Shown here one piece after another: positions 51,824 to 60,874 of a stretch of DNA of 64,000 nt (the first letter of the stretch is position 1; each line of letters begins with the position of its first letter). The position numbers and the translations under genes are program-made. The DNA comes from Burkholderia sp. SRS-46 (lineage in GTDB: Bacteria; Pseudomonadota; Gammaproteobacteria; Burkholderiales; Burkholderiaceae): positions 62,001 to 126,000 of the forward strand of contig NZ_PTXL01000007.1 of the NCBI RefSeq assembly GCF_004343775.1. Direction: 5' to 3'. The notes below the pieces were generated by a model. It saw nothing but the letters and a program-made list of their open reading frames with translations. It made no database searches and was not told the DNA's origin.

Positions 51824-54800
51824 ATGACGATTCCGACTTTTGCCCCGACGCAGCACGGGTCGCGCATCTTTGCGCGGCTCGATCATCCGTATTACGTGTA
51901 TGCGCCGAATTTCAGGCAGACGTCCGGCGGGGTCCGCGCGATGCACTACCTGTGCCACGTGCTGAACCTGCTCGGGCACGAAGCGTATGTCACCGCGCAG
52001 ATCGTGCATCCGGACCTGCGCACGCCGCAGGTGACCAACGACATCGCGCAGGCGCACGCCAACGCGAATCGCAGCCCGATCGCCGTCTACCCGGAAATCG
52101 TCTCGGACAATCCGTTCAACACGCGCTGCGTCGCGCGCTACCTGCTTGCCGAACCCGGCCGCATCGAGGGCAATGCGATCGATCTGCAGCCGAGCGACCT
52201 CGTGTTCACGTTCGGGCCCACGCTGGTGCCCGCAGGATGGCAGGCGGACCTGCTGCGCATGCCGCTCGTCGACACGCGCATCTTCAACAGCGACGGCGTC
52301 GACGACGCGCGCCGCAGCGGGTCGGCCGTCTTCATCAACCGGCACCTGATACGCGGCGGCAGCCTGCATCCGGTCACCGCCGATTCGATCGAGATCTCCA
52401 ACCGTGTGCCGGCACGCTCGGCGCACGAGCTCGCCGCGCTGTTCCGCCAGGTCGAGTGCGTGTACATGTACGAGTGGTCGACCGCCGCGTTCGAGGCGTT
52501 GCTGTGCGGCTGTCCGGTCGTCTGCATCCTGAACGACGCGTCGTTGCCGGAGCCGTATAGGTGGGTCATGGACGGCAAGGGCATCGCATGGGGGCTCGAC
52601 GAAGCGGAGATCGCCCACGCGAAGGCCACCATTCATGAAGCGCGCGACGCGTACCTGCAGGAAGAGGCGACATTCTGGCGGCAGTTGCAGACGTTCGTCG
52701 ACAAGACCCAGGCCCGCGCGGACGAACTGGACGCGCAGGCCGTTGCGGCCGGCGCCGCCGGCCGCGAGGCGGCCTCGCCGCGCAAGCGCATCGCGGTCGT
52801 GACCGCCGAGCCGGCCGCGCACGCGCGCGCCAGCGTGCGCTTCGTGCAGCCGTTCGCGCGGCTGGATCGTGAATGGGAACTGAGCTTTCCGGTCACGCAC
52901 GCCGGCATCGATGGGGACGCGCTGCAGCGCGCCGACCTGATCGTGCTGCAGGGCGACACGCCGGGGCTGCTGTCTGCGGCTGCGCTGGAACAACTGTTCG
53001 CGCTCGGCAAGCCGATCGTCCACGAGATCGACGCACCGCTCGCGACGCTGCTCGCCGGCACGCCCGGGGCCACCGACAACGCGCGCAGCAAGGCGAACAT
53101 CCGCTACGCGGTGCAGCACGCGCACGCACTCGTCGTGCCGTCGGAGGCGCTGGCACGGCAGTACCGGCACGTCAACGCGTCGGTCCACGTGCTGCCGACC
53201 GATATCGATGTCGAGCGGCTGTACCGTGCGGCACCCGGCGCTCGCGACCACGTGAGCCTCGCGGTGTCCGGCACCGGGCTCGACGGCCCCCGTCTCGAAC
53301 AGGCCCGGCTGGCGCTGGCCGAGTTGCGCCGCCGGTATCCGGGCAAGCTCCGCGTGTGGTTCGTCGGGCCGGCGCTGCCGGCCGGCTGGGACGGCGATCC
53401 GGACGTCACGCTGATCGCCGCGCCCGCGCCCTATGACACCTATGCGGACCAGTTGAAGCGCGCCGATCTCGACATCGCGCTGGCCGCGTCGCCGCTCACG
53501 CTGCGCGACGACGATCCGCCGCGCGCCTGGCTCGAATACTCGACGGCCGGTGCGGCCACGGTGCTCGTCGCCGCGCCGGCGGAAGGCGCCGCGATCGTCC
53601 ACGGCCGCACCGGCTGGCTCGTCGCCGACGCCGCCGACGCATGGGTCGACGCGATTGCACACCTGATCGAGCATCCGCAGGCGCGCGCGCAACTCGCCGC
53701 AGCCGCGCAGGACGCGATCCGCGCGCGGCACGACGTCAGCCGCAACGCCGCGCGCCACGGCGCGCTGTATGCACGGCTGCTGGAGCAGGGCCGGATGCCC
53801 GCGCTCGCCGCCGCGAGCGCCGACGCCGCGCCGCGCCGCAAGCGACTCGTCGTGTACTCGATCGAGCCGCCCGAAAGCGCGTCGGCGCGCGTTCGCCTCG
53901 TGCAGCCGTTCGATCGGCTGCGCGACGAGTGGGAGCTCGTCTGGGGCATTCGCGATGGCCGGATCGACAGCAGCGTGCTGGCCGACGCCGACGCCATCCT
54001 GCTGCACCGGATAACGCCTGGCGTGCTCACAGACGAAGGCGTGCGCGCCATCTTCAATCTCGGCAAGCCGGTGATCTACGAAACCGACGACCTGCTGACC
54101 GACCTGCCCGCCGCGCATCCGCTCGCCGCGCCAGGCGGCGTGGCGCGCGCCGGCCTCGAGTTCGTGCTGCTCAACGCGGCGGCCGTGATCGTGTCGACGC
54201 CGTTCCTCGCGGGCCGCTACCGGCGGTCGAACCCGCGCGTGCACGTGTTGCCCGACTGCGTCGATTTCGACCGGTTCCATCAGCCGGTGACGACGCGCGA
54301 CGACGGCTACGTGACGATCGGCATCGCCGGCGCGGCGCTGCGCGACGAGAATTTCGCGCTGGTCGACGCGGCGCTGCAGGCGATCTGCGCGCGCCATCCG
54401 GGCAAGGTCAGGATCGGGTTCATCGGCGCGCACGTGCCGGCCGGCTGGGCGTCCCATCCGGCGGCCAGCTGCGCGCCCGCGGCCGCCGACTACCGCGCGT
54501 ACGCGCAACGCCTGCTGGAGCGGCGCTGGGACATCGCGCTGCTGCCGCTCGCCGACACCGACTACAACGCGGGCAAGAGCACGATCCGCTGGCAGGAATA
54601 CGCGGCGGCCGGCATCGCGACCGTCGTCAGCGACCGGCCCGCCTATCGCGTCGCGCTCGACGACGGCTGCGACGGCCTGCTCGTCGACGATACGGCGTCG
54701 GCCTGGATCGACGCGATCGACCGGCTGATCGCGCAGCCCGCGCTGCGCCGCCGGATCGCCCGCACCGCGCAGGCGAAGGTGCGCAAGCATCACGCGCTGC

Positions 54801-55177
54801 AGCAGGCGCTGCCGCGCTATCGCGCAGTCTATCCGCGATGCATCGGCGAGGGTGCAGCCGCCCCGGCCGCGCGCACGGACACGCCGATTCCCGGCGTGCT
54901 GATCCTCGATGCGGACGGCGACCTGGAGAAGGTGCGGCTGAGTCTCGACGAAGTCGCGTCGCAGCCGGAACAGGATCTGCTGGCGGTGGTGGTGACCACG
55001 TCGCAGGAGCCGTTGCCCGAATGGACCGACAAGGTGCGCTACCTCGCCACCACGACGTCGGGATACGCGGCGACCGTCGAGCAGCTCTGCACGCTGCCGG
55101 CATTCGACTGGAAGCTGATCGTGGAGGCGGGGGACGGGCGCGACGCGCGCGCGCCGGCCGATGCGATGACCGCGTAG
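51824..55177 (+). CDS. Three-module glycosyltransferase
   Basis: A 1117-residue protein. Module 1 (about residues 1-290) reads TSGGVRAMHYLCHVLNLLG and ends with VYMYEWSTAAFEALLCGCPV, a GT donor-site pattern. A linker follows. Module 2 (about 320-655) starts KRIAVVTAEPAAHARASVRF; module 3 (about 671-1005) starts KRLVVYSIEPPESASARVRL; the two are homologous to each other, with YDTYADQLKRADLDIAL and YRAYAQRLLERRWDIALLPL at matching places. The last 100 residues resemble the start of another transferase. ATG two bases after the wecE stop. Likely assembles several linkages of one glycan; acceptor unknown. Confidence 0.85.
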   Translation: MTIPTFAPTQHGSRIFARLDHPYYVYAPNFRQTSGGVRAMHYLCHVLNLLGHEAYVTAQIVHPDLRTPQVTNDIAQAHANANRSPIAVYPEIVSDNPFNTRCVARYLLAEPGRIEGNAIDLQPSDLVFTFGPTLVPAGWQADLLRMPLVDTRIFNSDGVDDARRSGSAVFINRHLIRGGSLHPVTADSIEISNRVPARSAHELAALFRQVECVYMYEWSTAAFEALLCGCPVVCILNDASLPEPYRWVMDGKGIAWGLDEAEIAHAKATIHEARDAYLQEEATFWRQLQTFVDKTQARADELDAQAVAAGAAGREAASPRKRIAVVTAEPAAHARASVRFVQPFARLDREWELSFPVTHAGIDGDALQRADLIVLQGDTPGLLSAAALEQLFALGKPIVHEIDAPLATLLAGTPGATDNARSKANIRYAVQHAHALVVPSEALARQYRHVNASVHVLPTDIDVERLYRAAPGARDHVSLAVSGTGLDGPRLEQARLALAELRRRYPGKLRVWFVGPALPAGWDGDPDVTLIAAPAPYDTYADQLKRADLDIALAASPLTLRDDDPPRAWLEYSTAGAATVLVAAPAEGAAIVHGRTGWLVADAADAWVDAIAHLIEHPQARAQLAAAAQDAIRARHDVSRNAARHGALYARLLEQGRMPALAAASADAAPRRKRLVVYSIEPPESASARVRLVQPFDRLRDEWELVWGIRDGRIDSSVLADADAILLHRITPGVLTDEGVRAIFNLGKPVIYETDDLLTDLPAAHPLAAPGGVARAGLEFVLLNAAAVIVSTPFLAGRYRRSNPRVHVLPDCVDFDRFHQPVTTRDDGYVTIGIAGAALRDENFALVDAALQAICARHPGKVRIGFIGAHVPAGWASHPAASCAPAAADYRAYAQRLLERRWDIALLPLADTDYNAGKSTIRWQEYAAAGIATVVSDRPAYRVALDDGCDGLLVDDTASAWIDAIDRLIAQPALRRRIARTAQAKVRKHHALQQALPRYRAVYPRCIGEGAAAPAARTDTPIPGVLILDADGDLEKVRLSLDEVASQPEQDLLAVVVTTSQEPLPEWTDKVRYLATTTSGYAATVEQLCTLPAFDWKLIVEAGDGRDARAPADAMTA

Positions 55178-55245
55178 CGCAGCGGCACGCGGCGCTCGGC
55201 GCTCGGCGGGCGCCTTCGCGGATCTCCGCCGGCCCCGCCCGCCGC

Positions 55246-56802
55246 TCAGCTGCTCGAACACCCGCCGCAACCGCTCGAGCCGCATGAGCTCGAACTGCAC
55301 GAACTCGATCCGGAATCGCTCGAGCAGCGGCTGCCGCCGCTATCCGAACCGGACGACCCGCCGCCGTTCGCCGCGGCGGACGTCGCGAGCGGTGCCATCA
55401 GCGGCGCCATCAGCGGATTCGTGTATGCGGACCACGCGGTGCCGGCGAGCGCGCCGACACCGAACAGCGCGGCCGTCCACAACAGCGCGTCCGGCGTCGC
55501 GTGGTCACCCTGGCGCGCATCGCAGTGCGCATCGAACGCCGCCTGGCCGCCGTGCGTCACGCCGCCGCGCCTGAACCCGCTCAGGCTGGCGCTCATGATG
55601 CGGTACCCGATCGCGAATGCCGCCATGCAGATCATCAGCAGCAGCACCGGCCGGCCGCGGACCAGGCCGACCGCGAGCTTCGCCGCGCCCGTGCCGAGCA
55701 CGAGCAGCGCGATCGCGCGCGCGGCCCAGCGCGCTGCCCGCAGGTCGCCCGGCGCCCACAGCCAGCCGTTGCGGCGCAACCCGGCGACGATGCCCGGCTC
55801 GCGCTGCGCGAGGCGCGCGCGAAACGCGCCATAGGTCGTTTCGCCGCCGGGCTGGGCGTTCAGCCACGCCCATTCGTCCGCCAGCGGCCCCGCGTGCGCC
55901 GAACCGGTGGCCTGCACCCGCGCGTCGTGCTTGTGGATCTGGAGCCACCGGATCGCGTCCGCCTGGAGGAGCGACAGCGTCGCGACCTGCGTCATCCGCG
56001 ACGCGCCGCCCGCCAGATATCCCGCTTCCTCCGCGCTCAGGTCCGGCGACGATTCGCGGGGTCGCGTGCCCCACGGGCGGCACAGGTGTTCGAGCCGCTG
56101 CAGCGCCGCGATCAGCAGCAGCGCGGCCATGCAGGCCAGCATGTAAAGCGCGAGGAACTCCGGGCCCGAATAATTCAGCACGTTGAGGTCGCGCGCGTAG
56201 GCGCAGGTGGCCGCGACGCTCGCCAGCGCGGCGGGCCACGCCAGTCGCGTCAGGCGGCGAAGGCGGTGCGCCGCGGGCGGCGCGCGGGGCGGTTCGGTGT
56301 GCGGGGCCGGATGCGGATCGTCCGGCGCGCGCGCCGGTTCGGCCGCCGGACGCGGCCAGATCGTCTCGGGCGGCTCGCTGCCGAACAGCCGCCGATAGCT
56401 GTCTAGCGTGCGCCGATAGTACTCCGCGTAGATGGCGGCCTCGTCGGACGCGCCGGTGCCGGGCATGTGATGCAGCGGCGCGCGCAGCACGCCGGCGCAG
56501 AACACGTCCCAGTACTCGCGCGTGTATTGCAGGTGCAGGTGCCACGCGGCGTCGACCGCGTGCGACGGCGTGACCGGATGGCCGGCCGCCTGCGCGAGGA
56601 ACGCGAAGCGCTTGTATTCGTCGATGACGGCCAGCGCGTGCGCGTGCGTCCAGCCCTGCGCGTCGGCGAGGCGGCGGCTGTGCGGCTGCGGCGCATCGGG
56701 CGCGTCCGGCGCATAGGCCTGCAGGCGGGCGAGCAGCGCGCGCTGCGGTTCGGTCAGCGCACGCGCGCCGGCCTCGGTCTGGAGAGACGGGAAGCGAGCC
56801 AT
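55246..56802 (-). CDS. GRDP-like / TIGR04222-type membrane protein with Ser/Gly/Cys tail
   Basis: A 518-residue protein. N-terminal helical domain with HAVDAAWHLHLQYTREYWDV, the glycine-rich-domain-protein (GRDP) motif, near residues 80-100; membrane helices near 190-235, 355-375, 385-400 and 440-460; the middle domain is of the TIGR04222 type. The last 45 residues are almost only Ser, Gly, Cys and Asp with six Cys. Function unknown. No ribosome site precedes the ATG. It follows the PAAR gene by 113 bases on the same strand and may belong to its transcript. Confidence 0.8.
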   Translation of the reverse strand: MARFPSLQTEAGARALTEPQRALLARLQAYAPDAPDAPQPHSRRLADAQGWTHAHALAVIDEYKRFAFLAQAAGHPVTPSHAVDAAWHLHLQYTREYWDVFCAGVLRAPLHHMPGTGASDEAAIYAEYYRRTLDSYRRLFGSEPPETIWPRPAAEPARAPDDPHPAPHTEPPRAPPAAHRLRRLTRLAWPAALASVAATCAYARDLNVLNYSGPEFLALYMLACMAALLLIAALQRLEHLCRPWGTRPRESSPDLSAEEAGYLAGGASRMTQVATLSLLQADAIRWLQIHKHDARVQATGSAHAGPLADEWAWLNAQPGGETTYGAFRARLAQREPGIVAGLRRNGWLWAPGDLRAARWAARAIALLVLGTGAAKLAVGLVRGRPVLLLMICMAAFAIGYRIMSASLSGFRRGGVTHGGQAAFDAHCDARQGDHATPDALLWTAALFGVGALAGTAWSAYTNPLMAPLMAPLATSAAANGGGSSGSDSGGSRCSSDSGSSSCSSSSCGSSGCGGCSSS

Positions 56803-56915
56803 CGGAGGGGGCGCGCGATGCGCGGACGGCCGCCGCGATCGACGCTTGCTGTTGTCGTTGCGAGGGATTCTCGCACGGCGGTGCGGCAGGCGGAACAGGC
56901 GGAGGGCGGTACCGG

Positions 56916-57167
56916 TCAGGCCAAGCTGGAAATCAGGTGGCAGCCGCAGGTTGCGCGATGGCCGTGGCGCGCGATCGGCACGCCGCCGTCAGTCATCGCT
57001 GCATCGCCCTCCTCGATCAGGTTCGGCCGCACGTCAGGATGCTGGGGACATGACACCTCGTCCCCCTTGCGAGCGACGGCGCGGCCATCGAAGCACATCG
57101 TCGGCGAGCCGGTCAGCACCTTGCCGCCATGGTCCGTATCGTCATTCACGCGGATCAGGTTGATCAT
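56916..57167 (-). CDS. PAAR-domain spike tip protein
   Basis: An 83-residue protein made only of a PAAR fold: INLIRVNDDTDHGGKVLTGS, GRAVARKGDEVSCPQH, GHRATCGCHLI, with the His and Cys positions that bind zinc at the tip. It caps the VgrG spike of the type VI secretion system. It follows a small exported-protein gene by 21 bases. Confidence 0.92.
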   Translation of the reverse strand: MINLIRVNDDTDHGGKVLTGSPTMCFDGRAVARKGDEVSCPQHPDVRPNLIEEGDAAMTDGGVPIARHGHRATCGCHLISSLA

Positions 57168-57188
57168 CGCCTGCGGCCTCCGTGCCCG

Positions 57189-57638
57189 TCAGAAGAAGTC
57201 GAAGCCGACCTCGCCGTCCTTGATGCAGCCGCCGGCGGCCACATGCGCGTTCTTCACGACGACGCCCGCGTACTTCGGCGCTTTCGACTCGACGTCCATC
57301 GTGATCGTCACTTCGCCGTCGGGCCCGGTGCCCCGGAACACGTTCGTCTTCACCACGTCGCCGTTGCGCAGAAACGCGGAGTCGTCCTGCGCCGCGTCCG
57401 TCTTCGCGAGGAACGCGGCGGTGCCCTTCAGCGTCGACTGGCAGGTCGCCGACTTCAGCGCGATGCGGTACGCGATCACCCGCTTGCCCGATGCATCGCG
57501 AGCCGCATTGTCGAGCGAGATCGTCGCCGCGTACGGCGTGTCGAAGGACTTGAGCGTCGTCGCGGCGAGCGCCGTACCCGTGGCGGAAACGGCGATGAGC
57601 GACGCGACGAGTGCAGCCGGAAGCGAGAAGTTTTTCAT
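57189..57638 (-). CDS. Small exported protein of unknown function, candidate immunity factor
   Basis: A 149-residue protein with a clear signal peptide (LPAALVASLIAVSATGTALA, cleavage near 25) and a mostly beta-like body with two Cys (66 and about 137) that may form a disulfide; it ends GEVGFDFF. I do not recognise a family, though the pattern is loosely fimbrin-like. It sits between a secreted cell-wall hydrolase gene and the PAAR gene, where a periplasmic immunity protein would be expected. That role is inference. Confidence 0.75.
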   Translation of the reverse strand: MKNFSLPAALVASLIAVSATGTALAATTLKSFDTPYAATISLDNAARDASGKRVIAYRIALKSATCQSTLKGTAAFLAKTDAAQDDSAFLRNGDVVKTNVFRGTGPDGEVTITMDVESKAPKYAGVVVKNAHVAAGGCIKDGEVGFDFF

Positions 57639-57676
57639 GGGTTCCCGTGATATGGGTCGCCCGGACGGCCGGGCGT

Positions 57677-59692
57677 TCAGTGTGTCGAAGCGGCGCTCAT
57701 TCTAGCGCCATCCACCTGCACGAGTTGCAGGTCGTAATCCTCGTCGAGTTCGGTATAGCCGACCGGCAAACGGTAGTGCACGACCCACGACGCCGGCAGC
57801 GCGCTATGGCTGACTTCGTGCCCATGCCCCTGGTTGCCGCCCAGCGTCGCGATCCGCAGCGCGTTGGGCGCGCTGCGCGCGCGGCCGTTGACGAACGTGA
57901 CGTGATGACCGCCCTCCGGGAAGTGCACGATCGCGACGGCGCCGTAGGCCGGCTTGTTGCCGCGCGTCGCGCGCCCCCACTTCGCGAGCGCGACGGCCAT
58001 CGCGTTGTGGTTGCCTTCGAAGCCGGCCTGCGTCAGGCACCAGTTCACGAAGGCCGCGCAGTACGCGATCGTGTCCGTCTTCTGCCGGCCGGCGGACGTC
58101 GCGGTGAAGTACTCGAGGATGTGCTGGTCGGGATTCTTGCCGCCGCGCCGGCGCACGCCCGCCTTGAATTCGCGTTCGGCCACCACCATCCACGGCGCAT
58201 GCCGGCCGAGCATCAGGTCGGTCTGCGGATGATCGGCCTCGCTGCGATAGCGCACGACGTGCACCTCGCTGCCCGGCTTCAGCGCCGGCTGCGCGGCAGG
58301 CGCCGCGCCGGACGCCGGTTGGCTCGCGGCGGCGGGTGGCGGAGATTTCGCGGCGGCAGGTGCCGGAGCCGGAGCCGCGGGCGTCGCCGCAGCCGCGGGG
58401 CGGCCGTTGCCGGCGGGGTGTCCGGCGGCAGGCGTCGGCGCCGCGTGCGGCGCGCCGGCGGCCGGAGCGGCCGGGGTGGCGGACGCCGGCTTCGCGGCCG
58501 GCGCAGCTTTGGCACTCGCCGTCGCGGCCGGGGCCGCACCGCCATTGCCCAGCGGGACCTTGATCTCCTGCCCCGGATAGATGTAATACGGCGACGCGAT
58601 CCCGTTCAGATGCGCGAGCGCGATATAGCTCGTCGAATGCGCCTTCGCGACGCGGCTCAGCGAATCGCCCTTCCTGATCTTGTAGGTGCCGTAGCGCGCC
58701 TGGCCTGCGCCGGTCGCGGGTGTGGGCGCGGCCTTCGGCGCTGCCTGCGGACTGCCGCCGGCCGGTGTCGCCGCGTGCGGCGCCTGCGGCGCGCTCGCCG
58801 CGCCCGCGCCGGAAGCCGGTGCCGCAGCGGCCGTACCGCCCGCGCCGCCCGCCGCGCCAGCCGGCGCCTTCGGTGCGGTTTTCGGCGGCTTGTGCACGTC
58901 GGTCGTGGTGGTGACGGTGATCGTCGGCGCGATCAGCGTGACCGCCGTCGGCGGCGTCGTCGGCGTCACCGTGTGGTCGACGGCGGCCCACTGCCGCTCG
59001 TGCTCCGACCACACCTGCACCGTCACCGTGCCTCCCGGCTGCGCGGCCTGGATCTGCGCGCGACCGTCGGCGTCGGACATCATCTCGACCGATTTGTCGC
59101 CCTGCGTCACCTTGAGCTTCGCCTTCGCGATCGGCGCCCGCGCGGCGTCGAGCACGCGCACGTTGACCGACGGCAGGCAGCCCTTGCAGCCCTCCTTCTT
59201 CGCGGCCGTAAGCGCGCGCCGCATCGACGGCCCCTTGAACAGCACGTCGAGCTTGTGTGCGTACTTCGGATCCGTCGCGTAGCCGGCCTTCTGCAGCGCC
59301 TTCGCCTCGCCGGCGAGGTCGCCCTTCACGTCCGCGTCGTAAAGGCCGGCCTTCCCGTAGCGCGGGTTTTCCGCGAGAAATTTCTGGCGATCACGCAACC
59401 CGTCGAGCGTGCTCGGATACACGCGGAACGGATCGTTGACCCAGACCTTGTTGCCGGACTTGTCGACTTCCCACACCCGGAACACCTTCGACTCGCCCTG
59501 CCAGCTGCTGTCGGCCTTGATGTTGAAGATGTTGTTCGTACCGGGCAGCACCTTCTCGCCCCAGCCGGTTTCCTGCGCCGCCTGCGCGAGAATCAGCTCC
59601 CACGAGCAGCCGCTCTCCGCCGCTACCTGCCGCGCCGGGCAATACAGGTTCTTGATGAACGCGAGCTTGTCTTCGTATGTGTATTCGGCCAT
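57677..59692 (-). CDS. Dual peptidoglycan hydrolase, candidate T6SS effector
   Basis: A 671-residue protein without a signal peptide. N-terminal glucosaminidase (FlgJ/GH73-like) domain about 5-160, catalytic Glu 41 in AQETGWGEKVLPGTNNIFNI; beta-sandwich domain about 165-235 (PSVNVRVLDAARAPIAKAKL); Ala/Pro linker; LysM about 334-378 (YKIRKGDSLSRVAKAHSTSY); second Ala/Pro linker; C-terminal TIGR02594/CHAP domain about 480-650 with Cys in TIAYCAAFVNWC and His in EGGHHVTFVNG. It should cut both the glycan and the peptide of the wall. GGGAGG precedes the ATG. The vgrG/PAAR context and lack of a signal suggest delivery by the type VI spike. Confidence 0.85.
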   Translation of the reverse strand: MAEYTYEDKLAFIKNLYCPARQVAAESGCSWELILAQAAQETGWGEKVLPGTNNIFNIKADSSWQGESKVFRVWEVDKSGNKVWVNDPFRVYPSTLDGLRDRQKFLAENPRYGKAGLYDADVKGDLAGEAKALQKAGYATDPKYAHKLDVLFKGPSMRRALTAAKKEGCKGCLPSVNVRVLDAARAPIAKAKLKVTQGDKSVEMMSDADGRAQIQAAQPGGTVTVQVWSEHERQWAAVDHTVTPTTPPTAVTLIAPTITVTTTTDVHKPPKTAPKAPAGAAGGAGGTAAAAPASGAGAASAPQAPHAATPAGGSPQAAPKAAPTPATGAGQARYGTYKIRKGDSLSRVAKAHSTSYIALAHLNGIASPYYIYPGQEIKVPLGNGGAAPAATASAKAAPAAKPASATPAAPAAGAPHAAPTPAAGHPAGNGRPAAAATPAAPAPAPAAAKSPPPAAASQPASGAAPAAQPALKPGSEVHVVRYRSEADHPQTDLMLGRHAPWMVVAEREFKAGVRRRGGKNPDQHILEYFTATSAGRQKTDTIAYCAAFVNWCLTQAGFEGNHNAMAVALAKWGRATRGNKPAYGAVAIVHFPEGGHHVTFVNGRARSAPNALRIATLGGNQGHGHEVSHSALPASWVVHYRLPVGYTELDEDYDLQLVQVDGARMSAASTH

Positions 59693-59703
59693 CGCGCCTC
59701 CCG

Positions 59704-60828
59704 TCACTGCGCGTCGCGCCGCAGCACGAGGCCGCGATTGCCGGCATCGATCACGCCGACCCATGCATTGCCGTCGACGCGCGCGACGCGCACGTCGCCC
59801 GCGATACGGCGCGTCGTCGCGGCCTGACGCGTCGACAGGTCGATCGTCGCGAGCGTGCCGGCCCCGGGCTTGTCGCACGTCGTGCCGACCACGGTGATCG
59901 TCGAGCCGCTCACGCCGATCGACGCGAGATCGCACACGATCTTGCGCGTCGTGAATTGCTGCGCGAGCTTGCCCGCGGGCGAGACGACCGCCACCGACAG
60001 CGCCGTCGGCGTGGTCGCGACGTAGTACGCCGCGCCGTCCGCGCCGAACGCCGACGCCTCCGTGCGCGCGTCCGGCGGCGACACGTAGGTCGACGACACG
60101 TACTTGCGCTGGTCGACGTTGATCCGCGACACCGCGAAGCCCTCGCGGCCGCCCGATGTGCCGCCCGCGTTCGGCATGAACGGGCCGGCGACGTGCAGCG
60201 TGTTCGCGGACAGCGCCGCAGTCGTGCCGGTCCAGAACGCCCCGTTCGGGATCGTCGTCACGCCGGCGCGCGCGAGCTGCGTGTCGAAGCGCGCGACGTA
60301 GTTGCCGAGCTTGCCCTTGCGCTCGAGCGCGTCGCTCGTGCCGCCCGCGACCGCCACCGCGTTGCCCTCGACATCGAGCAGGTAGGCCCACTCGTCGAAC
60401 CCCGCGCCGACCGGCTCGCGCTTCACCAGCTTGCCGTCCGCGCCGAGCTTGTTCAGCACCACCTTGGTCTGGTTGAGGCTTTCCTCGACGTGGGTGCGCT
60501 CCTGCGTCAGCACGAAATACGCGCCCTGCCCGGCCGCGCAGCGCACCGCGTCGTTGCCGACGTACGGGCGCTCGAACGGCAGCTTCGTGCGCCATGCGAC
60601 GCGCTTCGCACCGGCGTCGACCAGCGCGACCCATGCGTTGTGCCTGGTGCCGGTGTCGTCCATGACTTCGCCGGTGACGCAGTACTGCCCGTCGGCGACC
60701 TTGTCGACCGACGATGCGATGAATCCCTCGGGCATCCCGAGCGGAATGTCCTCCGCACGCGCGGCGTGCGCGACCGTCCCGAATGCGGCGGCCAGCAGAA
60801 CGGAAAGACTGGCGATCGAATGCTTCAT
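59704..60828 (-). CDS. Exported protein, beta-propeller-like, unknown function
   Basis: A 374-residue protein with a signal peptide (IASLSVLLAAAFGTVAHA). The body consists of repeating beta segments separated by Gly-Asn/Asp turns (NAVAVAGGT, NTLHVAGPFM, STITVVGTTC, NAWVGVIDAG), suggesting a beta-propeller. It lies between vgrG and the hydrolase gene, 46 bases after vgrG and 11 before the hydrolase. It could be a periplasmic immunity protein; no family recognised. The ATG at 60828 has AAGGAAG just upstream; longer starts are not plausible. Confidence 0.75.
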   Translation of the reverse strand: MKHSIASLSVLLAAAFGTVAHAARAEDIPLGMPEGFIASSVDKVADGQYCVTGEVMDDTGTRHNAWVALVDAGAKRVAWRTKLPFERPYVGNDAVRCAAGQGAYFVLTQERTHVEESLNQTKVVLNKLGADGKLVKREPVGAGFDEWAYLLDVEGNAVAVAGGTSDALERKGKLGNYVARFDTQLARAGVTTIPNGAFWTGTTAALSANTLHVAGPFMPNAGGTSGGREGFAVSRINVDQRKYVSSTYVSPPDARTEASAFGADGAAYYVATTPTALSVAVVSPAGKLAQQFTTRKIVCDLASIGVSGSTITVVGTTCDKPGAGTLATIDLSTRQAATTRRIAGDVRVARVDGNAWVGVIDAGNRGLVLRRDAQ

Positions 60829-60874
60829 TGCTTCCTTGTCCTCGTCTATCGATGCGCGGCGAGCGCGCGGCGCG

